Shown: positions 17,570 through 24,622, counted from the stretch's first letter. The stretch: 30,331 nt of DNA from JBMTVN01 sp046047235 (GCA_046047235.1 JBJOII010000086.1:1-30331), one strand, 5' to 3'. Program-made: numbers and translations. Notes: a model not told the origin generated them from the letters alone.

Positions 17570-18394
17570 CTACTGGTCTTGCTGGTTTGCCTTGATCCGG
17601 TTGATGGCGTCCTGGAGGTCAGCCTCGGGCATTTCGATGAGGTTGGAGCGTTGGGGGAAGCGGCCTTCCTTCACGTCGGCGATGTATTCGCTGAAGGCGG
17701 CGATGCGTTCCTTTTGGAGGCGGCGGTGTTCCTCGAGGAAGTTCCTGTAGGCTTTGGCGTGTCGGGGGAGGCGTTCTTCGTAGTCGCCGAGGATATCGCA
17801 GGAGAAGAGGAACTGGGTATCGCATCCGCTGCCTGATCCGAGGGACATGAGGATCATTTTGGTTTGGGAGCAGAGGAACGTGGCGAGGTTATGGGGGACG
17901 ACTTCGAGTTCGGCGGCGTAGGCGCCGGCGTTTTCGAGGTCTTTCATTTGCTGGAAGAGTTGCTGGGCTTCCTTGGGTGATTTACCGATGGCGCGGTAAT
18001 TGGTCCAGGTGACGTGGCGTGGGATCATGCCGAGGTGTCCGACGACGGGGATCCGTTCGCGGGCCATGCCTTCGATGATGTGGGGGCTGGCGGAGCAGTA
18101 GACTGAGCTGGCGCCGAGTTCGAGGGCATGGAAGGCGATGCGGATGGCTTCTTCGCGGGAGGCGAGGCCATGGGGGGTGGCGCAGGAGATGAAGCTATTG
18201 GGTGCTGCGGCGACGATTTTGGGGAGGCGGGCCTGGGCTTCCGGGGAGTCGAAGCTACAGCTCATGAGGTCGATGCCGGCGGCTTCGGCGGCGGCGGCTT
18301 CCTCGGGGGATTTGACGTGGATATGGGTGAGGCAGCGTTTGCCTTTGAGCTGTTGGAGGTCGTAGACCGTGTATTTTTTGCGGGGGCGGAGCAT
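17570..18394 (-). CDS. PanB-like (ketopantoate hydroxymethyltransferase fold) protein lacking usual metal ligands
   Basis: A 274-residue cytoplasmic protein of the PanB fold. Conserved landmarks are VVGHLGMIPRHV (119-130 region, matching GHLGLTPQSV), Glu164 in ELEVVP (matching the base of PanB, Glu181 in E. coli), GSGSGCDTQFLFSCDILGDYEE and the C-terminal helical tail with EGRFP. In canonical PanB, two Asp and one Glu bind magnesium and the ketoacid (Asp45, Asp84, Glu114 in E. coli). By hand alignment these positions are Cys46, Cys71 and Ser101 here, and the Lys equivalent to 112 is Tyr99. This argues against ordinary pantothenate synthesis and for a changed reaction. It follows a cytochrome P450 gene by 46 bp on the same strand, suggesting one operon. 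The ATG at 18394 starts MLRPRKKYTVYDL. The superfamily is well supported; the substrate is unknown, and the symbol panB is withheld for that reason. Confidence 0.78.
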   Translation of the reverse strand: MLRPRKKYTVYDLQQLKGKRCLTHIHVKSPEEAAAAEAAGIDLMSCSFDSPEAQARLPKIVAAAPNSFISCATPHGLASREEAIRIAFHALELGASSVYCSASPHIIEGMARERIPVVGHLGMIPRHVTWTNYRAIGKSPKEAQQLFQQMKDLENAGAYAAELEVVPHNLATFLCSQTKMILMSLGSGSGCDTQFLFSCDILGDYEERLPRHAKAYRNFLEEHRRLQKERIAAFSEYIADVKEGRFPQRSNLIEMPEADLQDAINRIKANQQDQ

Positions 18395-18440
18395 GGTTCG
18401 TGACGGGTTGGTTTTTGGTTTAAGGCGGCGGGGTGAGCGT

Positions 18441-19613
18441 TCAGGCGGACGGTATTTTGAGCGGGTGGAGTTTAATGCGGAGCAGGTCGAAGCCGACCGT
18501 GCGGGTGTATTTGGCTTCGTGTTCCGTGTGGTCGACGGCTTCGAGGATTTCGATTTTTCTGACTTGATTGACTAGGGCTTGGAGGAAGCTTCGGACGATG
18601 AGGCGGGCGTGGGGTGCGCCGAGGCAGAGGTGGGGTCCGAAGCCGAAGGAGAGGTGGGGGTTGGGTTTGCGGTCGAGGCGGATTTCGTCGGGTGCGTCGA
18701 AGACGGATTCGTCGAAGTTAGCGGAGGCCCAGCAGAGCGAGATGCGTTCATTGGCGGGCACCTTGACGCCTTGGACTTCCGTGTCTTCGGGGCAGACGCG
18801 GCCGATATGGGTGAGGGGCATGAACACGCGGAAGAATTCTTCGCCGGCGTGGACGATGCGTTTGGGGTCTTCGCGGAGGAAGTTGAGGCGATCCGGGTTT
18901 CGGGCGAAGTAGGCGAGGATGGAGGAGATGGTATGGATGATGGTATCGCGGCCGCCGGCGAACGTGAGGTTGCCGAAGCCGAGCATTTCGTCGCGGGTGA
19001 GGTGGCGGCCCTGGTAGGTGGCTTGGGTGAGGGCACTGAAGAGATCGTCCCCCGGGTTTTGGGTGGCTTCGTCGAGTTTGCGGTTGAGGTAGTCTTCCAG
19101 GATCGTGCCTTTTTTGAACGTGCCGTTTGTGACCTTGAAGACGTGGATGCCCCAGCCGATCCAGATGTCTGCCTCTGATTCCGGGACATTGAGGAGGTGG
19201 GTTAGGGCGCGGGACTGGAGGGGGAGGGCGAGGTCGGCGATGACTTCGAAGGAATCCTTCTCGAGCGATTGTTGGACGAGTTGTTGGACGAGTGATTCGA
19301 CCTTGGCGATGACGCTGGGATCTTTGGCGCGTTGGAAGAAGGGTTCGACGATGGCGCGGTATTCCGTGTGTTCGGGTGGGTTGGTTTCGATGGGGAGCTG
19401 GCGGATGGAGCGGACTTCTTCTTCGGAGGGTATGGGGACGCGGAAGGGGGCGTCGGAGCTGAAGGTTTCCCAGTCCTTGGCGGCGCTGCGGACATCGGCG
19501 TGTCGCAGGATCATGGGGAGGGATTTGCCTTGGAAGGGGCATTCCAGAACGCCCTCGTTTTGTCGGGCCTCGCGGAAGGGGTCGCTGGGCTTTTGCGGGT
19601 TGGTTGTGGACAT
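18441..19613 (-). CDS. Cytochrome P450 (soluble bacterial type)
   Basis: A 390-residue soluble monooxygenase of typical bacterial P450 length. The heme ligand is Cys330 in FGFGPHLCLGAPHAR. The oxygen-activating I-helix reads LTFAGGRDTIIHT, with the expected A-G-G-x-D-T pattern. The K-helix ExxR motif is in EEFFRVFMP. The N-terminus has no membrane anchor, so it should be cytoplasmic and need separate ferredoxin and reductase partners, none of which is in this window. QLPIETNPPEHTEYR is the conserved B'/C region. It is the first gene of a presumed pair with the PanB-like gene (46-bp gap). Upstream lies the repeat island beginning about 30 bp before its start, so its promoter must be short or within the repeats. 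Substrate cannot be predicted from sequence. Confidence 0.94.
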   Translation of the reverse strand: MSTTNPQKPSDPFREARQNEGVLECPFQGKSLPMILRHADVRSAAKDWETFSSDAPFRVPIPSEEEVRSIRQLPIETNPPEHTEYRAIVEPFFQRAKDPSVIAKVESLVQQLVQQSLEKDSFEVIADLALPLQSRALTHLLNVPESEADIWIGWGIHVFKVTNGTFKKGTILEDYLNRKLDEATQNPGDDLFSALTQATYQGRHLTRDEMLGFGNLTFAGGRDTIIHTISSILAYFARNPDRLNFLREDPKRIVHAGEEFFRVFMPLTHIGRVCPEDTEVQGVKVPANERISLCWASANFDESVFDAPDEIRLDRKPNPHLSFGFGPHLCLGAPHARLIVRSFLQALVNQVRKIEILEAVDHTEHEAKYTRTVGFDLLRIKLHPLKIPSA

Positions 19614-19667
19614 GGGGTTGGAGTGTGGTGGAAGGGGTGGTGGGCGCCAAGCGGAAAGCGGGAAGCG

Positions 19668-19760
19668 CTGAGGGCTGAGGGCTGAGGGCTGAGGGCTGAG
19701 GGCTGAGGGCTGAGGGCTGAGGGCTGAGGGCTGAGGGCTGAGGGCTGAGGGCTGAGGGCT
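19668..19760 (+). repeat. Heptamer tandem array, about 13 copies of CTGAGGG
   Basis: The 7-bp unit CTGAGGG is repeated without interruption over 93 bp. Related heptamers flank it (AGCGCCA, AGCGGAA, AGCGGGA, AGCGCTG), all fitting AGSGSNN. A short second run of AGGGCTG lies at 20315-20331. Confidence 0.95.
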
Positions 19761-19771
19761 GGCGGAGGGCT

Positions 19772-19895
19772 AAGCGGAAAGCGCAGAGCCACTGGTGTCT
19801 CTCTACGGGCTTCTGGCTACGCTCGCCGGAGGCGCGTCGATACCGATAGCGATCCCGATCCCGATTTCGATGGCGTGGTAGCGCAGAGCGCAGAG
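19772..19895 (+). repeat. 124-bp dispersed unit with GATNNC hexamers, copy 1
   Basis: This block matches 24304-24427 over its full length with five differences by eye. It begins AAGCGGAAAGCGCAGAGCC, continues with a 40-bp unique core (CTACGGGCTTCTGGCTAC) and then six hexamers: GATACC, GATAGC, GATCCC, GATCCC, GATTTC, GATGGC. It ends with AGCGCAG heptamers. Confidence 0.92.
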
Positions 19896-19910
19896 GGCAG
19901 AGCGGGAAGC

Positions 19911-19943
19911 GTGCTGGGTGGGGAGCATGAATGTGGTCCCGAA
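19911..19943 (+). repeat. 33-bp linker module, copy 1
   Basis: GTGCTGGGTGGGGAGCATGA and the following 13 bp recur almost unchanged at 30200-30231, in both cases directly before a hairpin/G-run element. It carries one further CATGAAT core, the same core found in the element's stems. Confidence 0.88.
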
Positions 19944-20264
19944 GGGTATCCGCATGAACGCAGCCATACATGAATGGCAGAGGTGGGTGCATGGGGTGGG
20001 TGTATTCATGTGAGGATTATTCACGCGGTTGAAGGGAGGGCGTTCGCGGTCCGTGAGGGTATCCGCATGAACACAGCCATACATGAATGGCAGAGGTGGG
20101 TGCATGGGGTGGGTGTATTCATGTGAGGGATATTCATGCGGTTGAAGGGAGGGCGTTCGCGGTTCGAGGGGGTATCCGCATGAATGCAGCCATACATGAA
20201 TGGCAGAGGTGGGTGCATGGGGTGGGTGTATTCATGTGTGGGATATTCATGCGGTTGAAGGGAG
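19944..20264 (+). repeat. Three tandem hairpin/G-run elements, 113-bp period
   Basis: Units start at 19944, 20057 and 20170; the third is cut short at about 95 bp. Each has an outer inverted repeat, CCGCATGAA with TTCATGCGG, and an inner one, ACATGAAT with ATTCATGT. Between the inner arms lies GGTGGGTGCATGGGGTGGG, four G-runs of 2, 3, 4 and 3. In unit 1 the outer right arm carries one mismatch (TTCACGCGG). Spacers between units read GAGGGCGTTCGCGGT. Units are 95% or more identical by eye. Period and symmetry are direct observations; any function is unknown. Confidence 0.93.
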
Positions 20265-20350
20265 AGAGGAGAGAGGGGGCGTTTGTTTGGTCTAGTCCGA
20301 GGGACGGCGGCGGGAGGGCTGAGGGCTGAGGATTGGGTGGGGTGAGCGCT

Positions 20351-21670
20351 TCAGGGTAATCCGGATTGGTCTTTGAGTTTGGGGATGGGAGGGGACCAGG
20401 GGGTGTCACCGATATCTGGTGGGCGGCGGCCCCAGATGTGGCCGATGGTTTGTCCGGCGAAGTGTGAGACCGTGAGGCGTTGGGTGAGGTTCATGAGGGG
20501 GAGGGCGGCGTGGAGGCCGGGGCCGAGGGATTCGAGGAGGCGGTCTTTGATTTCCCAGGAGCTGAAGTCCGAGCTGGAGACGCAGACCAGTTGGTTGGGG
20601 GAGAGGAAGTTGGGTCGGGCACTGGCGTAGGGAACCGTGCCATCGCCGGTGGCGGTGCGGTTATTCCAGTTGCGAGGGGACCAGTTATTTTGGCGGGCTT
20701 CACGGGAGAGGTCGAAGCGTGGGTGGCCTACGGGGTCACGGGTGAGGTGGATTTGGGTTCGGGTGGGTTCGCCGAGTCCGACGATGGCGAGCCAGTGGTT
20801 TGGGGGGAGGCTGAGTTTTTGGAGGTTGAGGTTTTTTACCCGTTGGATGTGTTGTTGGGCGGACTGGAGCATTTGGGTGAAGCATTGGTGGGCATCCTGG
20901 CGGGCGTTTTGGGGGTTGAGGCCGTAGATGCGGAAGTAAGTCTCGATACTTTCGAGGATGGAGGGTTGCCAGGTCCCGGGGAGGAGCAGGTTGGTGGCGA
21001 GGTTGGGGTCGGCGGAGACGGCTTGGGGGTAGGTGGGGAGGAGGTGGTAGAGGGATGGGGTGATGCGGGCTACTTCACGTTCACGGGAGGCGGACTGGTT
21101 GCCACCGAGTGCGGCATGTCCCGTAGCGAGCTTGAGCACGGCTTCGGGGGAGCCGTGGAAGGGGGTGCCGAGGGTGGTGATCTTGTGGACGTGATGGTTC
21201 CCGGGGTGGTGGTGGAGGTAGTCGGCGATGATGAGACCGCCCATGGAATGGCCGACGAGATTGACGCGTGGGGATTTGTGGTAATTGGCGGCGTGGTAGT
21301 GTTTCAGGAGTCGGGTGCGATCGATGACTTCGAGGATGAACTCCCGCAGTTGGGTGGCGGTGTGCTGGAGGGGTTGTCGCCAGTCATAGGAGAAGGCGAA
21401 GACGGGTGTGGGGAGGTCGGGTTGTGGGGAGAGGTTGTGGCGGAGTTCTTCGACGAAGTCGGAGTAGATGAGTTGGAGTATGCCATCGGGCTGCAAGCGG
21501 GCGGGTTGGCGTGCTTCATAGCGTGGGGCATCGGGGTGGGGGGCGATGCGGGTGTAGTTGCGGGTCCAGAGGTTATAGACTGGTTCGGAGGTGGTGGGGT
21601 ATTGGTCCTTGAGTTCGCTGCCCATGATACCGGGGACGAACACGACGGGGTATGGGGTTTGAGGGGACAT
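20351..21670 (-). CDS. LCAT-type alpha/beta hydrolase (lipase/acyltransferase-like)
   Basis: A 439-residue alpha/beta hydrolase. The N-terminus MSPQTPYPVVFVPGIMGSEL matches the opening of the lecithin:cholesterol acyltransferase (LCAT) family, where the PG-x-MGS stretch forms the oxyanion region. The nucleophile is Ser142 in GHSMGGL, the acid is likely Asp343 in TGDGTVPYAS, and the histidine is likely His387 in GPGLHAALPL. A lid-like stretch occupies about 200-290. The frame can be extended to a TTG at 21712, but the ATG at 21670 fits the family start and is preferred. There is no signal peptide, so it is probably cytoplasmic or loosely membrane-associated. It acts on an ester of a lipid or similar substrate that cannot be named. 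Its stop codon abuts repeat island 1. It is divergent from the next gene with about 93 bp between. Confidence 0.83.
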   Translation of the reverse strand: MSPQTPYPVVFVPGIMGSELKDQYPTTSEPVYNLWTRNYTRIAPHPDAPRYEARQPARLQPDGILQLIYSDFVEELRHNLSPQPDLPTPVFAFSYDWRQPLQHTATQLREFILEVIDRTRLLKHYHAANYHKSPRVNLVGHSMGGLIIADYLHHHPGNHHVHKITTLGTPFHGSPEAVLKLATGHAALGGNQSASREREVARITPSLYHLLPTYPQAVSADPNLATNLLLPGTWQPSILESIETYFRIYGLNPQNARQDAHQCFTQMLQSAQQHIQRVKNLNLQKLSLPPNHWLAIVGLGEPTRTQIHLTRDPVGHPRFDLSREARQNNWSPRNWNNRTATGDGTVPYASARPNFLSPNQLVCVSSSDFSSWEIKDRLLESLGPGLHAALPLMNLTQRLTVSHFAGQTIGHIWGRRPPDIGDTPWSPPIPKLKDQSGLP

Positions 21671-21763
21671 GGGGGTTGGGATGGTTGTAGGGACTTTGAT
21701 GAGGTGTGCCAACCGACAGTCGACGTAGTTCCTGGGAGCAAGAGTTTTGATTTTGGGAGAGGG

Positions 21764-23035
21764 ATGGTGTTGGATGCGCGGGTGCGAATGATCTCCCTCC
21801 TACTGGTTCGGTTGCGGTGGTTGGATTTGGGGCCGCTGGTTGTTGGTTTGACGTGGTGGGTGGCGGCTGGGGAGCAGGGAGGGGGTGGGGGGTATCGGTT
21901 TGACCGTACGATATCGCGGGGTGTGTTAGAGAACTATCTGGCTCGTTCGATTACGATGGAGGGGTTGTTGAACGGGCGGGGTGATTTGGGGGACAACATT
22001 CGGATGTTGGATCGGTTGGGGGCGAAGTTTATAGGGCGGGCGCTGTGTTTGTGGGGTGGTGAGGAGCGTTTGCTGGAGAATCTGGCGCGGGCGCGGGGGC
22101 AGGCTGCTTTAGTTTTGGCGGGGGATCCGGAGCGGGTAATGCAGGCCTGCATTTTCGAGATTGTGACCACGCAGGTGGACGGGGTTCCGGTGCCGGAGTG
22201 GGCGTTTAGGGGTTTGGGTTTGCCTGTGGAGGAGCGGAATTTTCGTTATGGGGACATGTTGTATCCCGGGGGGGAATTTGTGGACCACTGGAGGGCGGGG
22301 CAATCGGTGCCGGACATCAGCCGGGTGGAGACGCAGCTTTATTTTTACTTTCTGGGGGCGTCGTTCATTGATGTGGGTTGTGAGGCGATTCATCTGGGGC
22401 AGACTGAGTTGATGAACCGGAACGATCGTGAGCTGGAGCATTACGGCAGGGTATTGGAGTTGATTCGGGGGTATGCGGCGCGGAATGCGCGGCGTCGCAT
22501 GGTGATTCTGGATTCGCATGTTCCGAGTGGTGGGTTGGTCAGGGACGGGCGGCTCCTGATGGACTTTCATTCTTTTCCGTTGAGGATCAAGGAGGTGGCT
22601 GAGCGGCCGCAGGAGGCGGTATTGGAGCTGGGGTTTTCGGACGGGATCTATTTGCGGAGCAAAGGGGGGAGGACCTTCAGCGGTTGGGACTGTGATCATC
22701 TGCCGTATCTGGTGGAGATCGACAACTGGGGGGTGAGTCGGCAGCCGGGGCAGGCGGGGGCGGGGAGCATATGGATTTGGGGGTATGACGAGATTACCTG
22801 GTTTGCGCAGCAGGACGGGGTGTATCGGAGCAACTGGCTGCACTATGCGCATGACTGGGTGAGGTCGACGGATACGAACGGTTTTTTACAGATGCCGGGG
22901 AGTCGGACGATGCGGTCTCCTTTGGACGGGCGTCGCTGGTATCATGCGAATGATCCGAGCGTGAAAGTGCCGGAGGGGATGGGGGATGAGGCGGCGATTC
23001 TGTCTGTGTGGTCGGGGGTGGAGGTATCGGAGTGA
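21764..23035 (+). CDS. Unrecognised secreted protein, probably enzyme-like
   Basis: A 423-residue exported protein. The ATG at 21764 follows GGGAGAGGG, a good ribosome site; an ATG at 21788 (MISLLLVRLRW) is the alternative. Both lead into a signal peptide ending near VAAGEQ. I cannot name the family. The sequence has features of a globular enzyme: RFDRTISRGVLENYLARS, IRMLDRLGAKFIGRALCLWGG, ETQLYFYFLGASFIDVGCEA followed by IHLGQTEL, RMVILDSHVPSGGLVRDGRL, DGIYLRSKGGRTFSGWDCDH, and WIWGYDEITWF. The alternation of short hydrophobic strands with polar ends (FIDVGCEAIHLGQ, VILDSH) recalls a TIM-barrel glycosidase, but no catalytic pair can be fixed. It sits between the LCAT-type hydrolase and mscS. 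Function unknown; expression and export are likely. Confidence 0.75.
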   Translation: MVLDARVRMISLLLVRLRWLDLGPLVVGLTWWVAAGEQGGGGGYRFDRTISRGVLENYLARSITMEGLLNGRGDLGDNIRMLDRLGAKFIGRALCLWGGEERLLENLARARGQAALVLAGDPERVMQACIFEIVTTQVDGVPVPEWAFRGLGLPVEERNFRYGDMLYPGGEFVDHWRAGQSVPDISRVETQLYFYFLGASFIDVGCEAIHLGQTELMNRNDRELEHYGRVLELIRGYAARNARRRMVILDSHVPSGGLVRDGRLLMDFHSFPLRIKEVAERPQEAVLELGFSDGIYLRSKGGRTFSGWDCDHLPYLVEIDNWGVSRQPGQAGAGSIWIWGYDEITWFAQQDGVYRSNWLHYAHDWVRSTDTNGFLQMPGSRTMRSPLDGRRWYHANDPSVKVPEGMGDEAAILSVWSGVEVSE

Positions 23036-23103
23036 TTTGGGATGGCGGAGTGTGGTTGGTGGTGAGGAAGGTGAGTGAGAGAAACTGAGTGTGGAGGACG
23101 AAA

Positions 23104-24291
23104 ATGGAGATGTTGGCGGCTACGAACTTGATGGACACGATGGAGTTGACCGTAACTGAGACGGCACGGTTGGAGTTTTTGGGGGTTGCGCTTTGGCGGT
23201 ATGTGGTGGCGTTGGTTTTTCTGATTCTGGGTTTTGCGCTGAAGAAGGTGGTCGAGCTGGTGGTGGTGAAGCGTTTGGGGGATTTGTTGAAGCGCACGCG
23301 GTTCCGGTATGACGAGATGGTGGTGGAGGCGTTGGGGAAGCCGGCGAGTGCATTTCTGCTGGTGGGGGCGATCTACATGGCGACCTTGGTGATTGCCGAG
23401 GACCTAAACTTGAGTTCGCCGGTGGCGATGCTGATCCGGAAGGCGTTCCTGGTGGCGTTGGGGTCGGTGGTGATCTGGGCGGCTTACAGGTTGGTGGACG
23501 TGATGGCTTCGTATTTGGACGACATGGTTTCGGAGGATGACCGGTCTGTGCGGGGTCAGTTTGTTCCGGTGATTCGGCAGAGCTTGCGGATTTTCACCGT
23601 GATCATTGGGGCGTTGACCGTGATGGCGACGTTGGACATTGACATCATGGCGTTGCTGGGGGGGCTGGGTATTGGGGGTATTGCGATTGCTTTGGCGGCG
23701 CAGGATGCGGTGGGGAATTTCATTGGCACGCTCAGCATTTTTACTGACCGGCCATTCAAGGTGGGGGACTGGATTATTGTGGGCGACAAGGTGGACGGGG
23801 ATGTGGAGCAGATCGGGTTTCGGTCGACGAAAGTGCGGACGTGGCCGAAGAGTCTGATGAGCATTCCGAACAAGGTTTTGGCGACTGAGATTATCGACAA
23901 CTGGTCGAAGATGCCGAAGCGGCGGGTGAAGATGACGGTGGGGGTGACGTATAGCACGACGGCGGAGCAGATGGAGGAGTTACTGGAGCGGATTCGGGAG
24001 TTGCTGCGGGAGGATGAGGGGGTGGACCAGGATTTTATGCTGGTGAGGTTTACTGAGTTTGGGGCGAGCAGTCTGGATGTGTTTCTTTATTACTTCACGA
24101 AAAGCATCAAGTGGGACGAGCATTTGGCGGTGCGGGAGCGGGTAAACCTGAACATCATGCGGGTGGTGAGGGAGATGGGATTATCGATTGCGTTCCCGAC
24201 GAGGAGCATTCATGTGGAGAGCGTGCCGCCGGAGTTGCGCGGGGTCTTGCGGCCCGGTCCCGGGCCGCAGGGAGGGAGGGCTGAGGGCTGA
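23104..24291 (+). CDS. MscS-family mechanosensitive ion channel
   Basis: A 395-residue inner-membrane channel that opens under hypo-osmotic tension to release solutes. GGAGG at 23093-23097 with about 6-bp spacing selects the ATG at 23104 over the GTG at 23089. Helices are predicted near 15-40, 80-100, 113-135 and 155-200. The pore helix reads GGLGIGGIAIALAAQDAVGN, the glycine-alanine pattern of MscS TM3, followed by the beta-domain motif DRPFKVGDWI and the C-terminal cytoplasmic cage (NKVLATEIIDNWS, ASSLDVFLYYF). The last residues (RGVLRPGPGPQGGRAEG) are encoded by a GC-rich hairpin and by the first heptamers of repeat island 2, so the stop codon TGA lies within GGGCTGA. This suggests that the island arrived at, or extended, the original C-terminus. 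Confidence 0.93.
   Translation: MEMLAATNLMDTMELTVTETARLEFLGVALWRYVVALVFLILGFALKKVVELVVVKRLGDLLKRTRFRYDEMVVEALGKPASAFLLVGAIYMATLVIAEDLNLSSPVAMLIRKAFLVALGSVVIWAAYRLVDVMASYLDDMVSEDDRSVRGQFVPVIRQSLRIFTVIIGALTVMATLDIDIMALLGGLGIGGIAIALAAQDAVGNFIGTLSIFTDRPFKVGDWIIVGDKVDGDVEQIGFRSTKVRTWPKSLMSIPNKVLATEIIDNWSKMPKRRVKMTVGVTYSTTAEQMEELLERIRELLREDEGVDQDFMLVRFTEFGASSLDVFLYYFTKSIKWDEHLAVRERVNLNIMRVVREMGLSIAFPTRSIHVESVPPELRGVLRPGPGPQGGRAEG
24248..24269. terminator. GC-rich hairpin at the mscS 3' end
   Basis: TGCGGCCCGG (24248-24257) and CCGGGCCGCA (24260-24269) are perfect inverted arms separated by TC. It lies inside the last codons of mscS, 22 bp before its stop, at the entrance of repeat island 2. There is no U-tract, so a terminator role is tentative. 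Confidence 0.5.
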
Positions 24292-24303
24292 GCGCCAAGC
24301 GCC

Positions 24304-24427
24304 AAGCGGAAAGCGCAGAGCCACTGGTTTCTCTCTACGGGCTTCTGGCTACACTCGCCGGAGGCGCGTCGATACCGATAGCGATCCCGATTTCGATTTC
24401 GATGGCGCGGTAGCGCAGAGCGCAGAG
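24304..24427 (+). repeat. 124-bp dispersed unit with GATNNC hexamers, copy 2
   Basis: Same length as the copy at 19772-19895, with five differences by eye: two single changes in the core, a CC/TT change inside the hexamer run and a final T/C. Hexamers are GATACC, GATAGC, GATCCC, GATTTC, GATTTC, GATGGC. Confidence 0.92.
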
Positions 24428-24515
24428 CGGCAAGCGGTAAGCGCAGAGCGGCAAGCGCCAAGCGGTAAGCGCAGAGCGGTAAGGGGTAAGCGGTAAGGGG
24501 TAAGCGCAGAGCGCT
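24411..24515 (+). repeat. Degenerate heptamer array
   Basis: About 15 consecutive heptamers drawn from a few variants: AGCGCAG, AGCGGCA, AGCGGTA, AGCGCCA and AGGGGTA. All fit AGSGSNN, with the last two bases varying. It is the same family as the CTGAGGG array of island 1. Confidence 0.92.
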
Positions 24516-24622
24516 GCCTGTCCGCCATAGTCCGAAGGACGGCGGCACGCAGGGAGAGAGGAGAGGGGTTGGGGGGGCAGGAAAACGGTTTACTCCGGGG
24601 AGGTCGGGCGTAAGGTTTTGGT

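Larger units (their letters stand above)
19644..20335. repeat. Repeat island 1: composite of modules shared with islands 2 and 3
   Basis: The 737-bp gap between P450 and the hydrolase gene is almost entirely repeats: heptamer arrays, a 124-bp unit, a 33-bp linker, three tandem hairpin elements and a TAGTCCGAGGGACGGCGGC motif (20293-20311). Between the last two, a purine tract GGAGAGAGGAGAGAGGGGG recurs in island 2. No protein gene is supported here; all reading frames translate the repeats. Each module is annotated separately below. Confidence 0.88.
24276..24567. repeat. Repeat island 2
   Basis: The gap between mscS and the isomerase-like gene (331 bp) is filled by the same modules as island 1 but without the tandem hairpin elements: heptamers, the 124-bp unit, a long heptamer array, TAGTCCGAAGGACGGCGGC (24528-24546) and a GGGAGAGAGGAGAGGGG tract. 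No gene is seen. The order and orientation match island 1. Confidence 0.88.

Noticed and set aside
18748..19992. Minus-strand frame of 414 residues running from P450 into repeat island 1
   Set aside because: It is out of frame with P450 and otherwise translates the heptamer and hexamer repeats (SALSPQP and RDRDRYRYR tracts).
19944..20264. Possible CRISPR array
   Set aside because: The repeats are 113 bp and directly adjacent with no unique spacers, and no cas gene is nearby.
19803..20409. Several minus-strand frames with MHPPLPFMYGC- and MNTPTPCTHLC-type peptides
   Set aside because: They are translations of the tandem element itself, repeat in step with the 113-bp period and have no ribosome sites.
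20480..21763. Upstream extension of the unknown secreted protein to 851 residues
   Set aside because: The added part is the shadow of the LCAT-type hydrolase; the ATG at 21764 has a ribosome site and starts a signal peptide.
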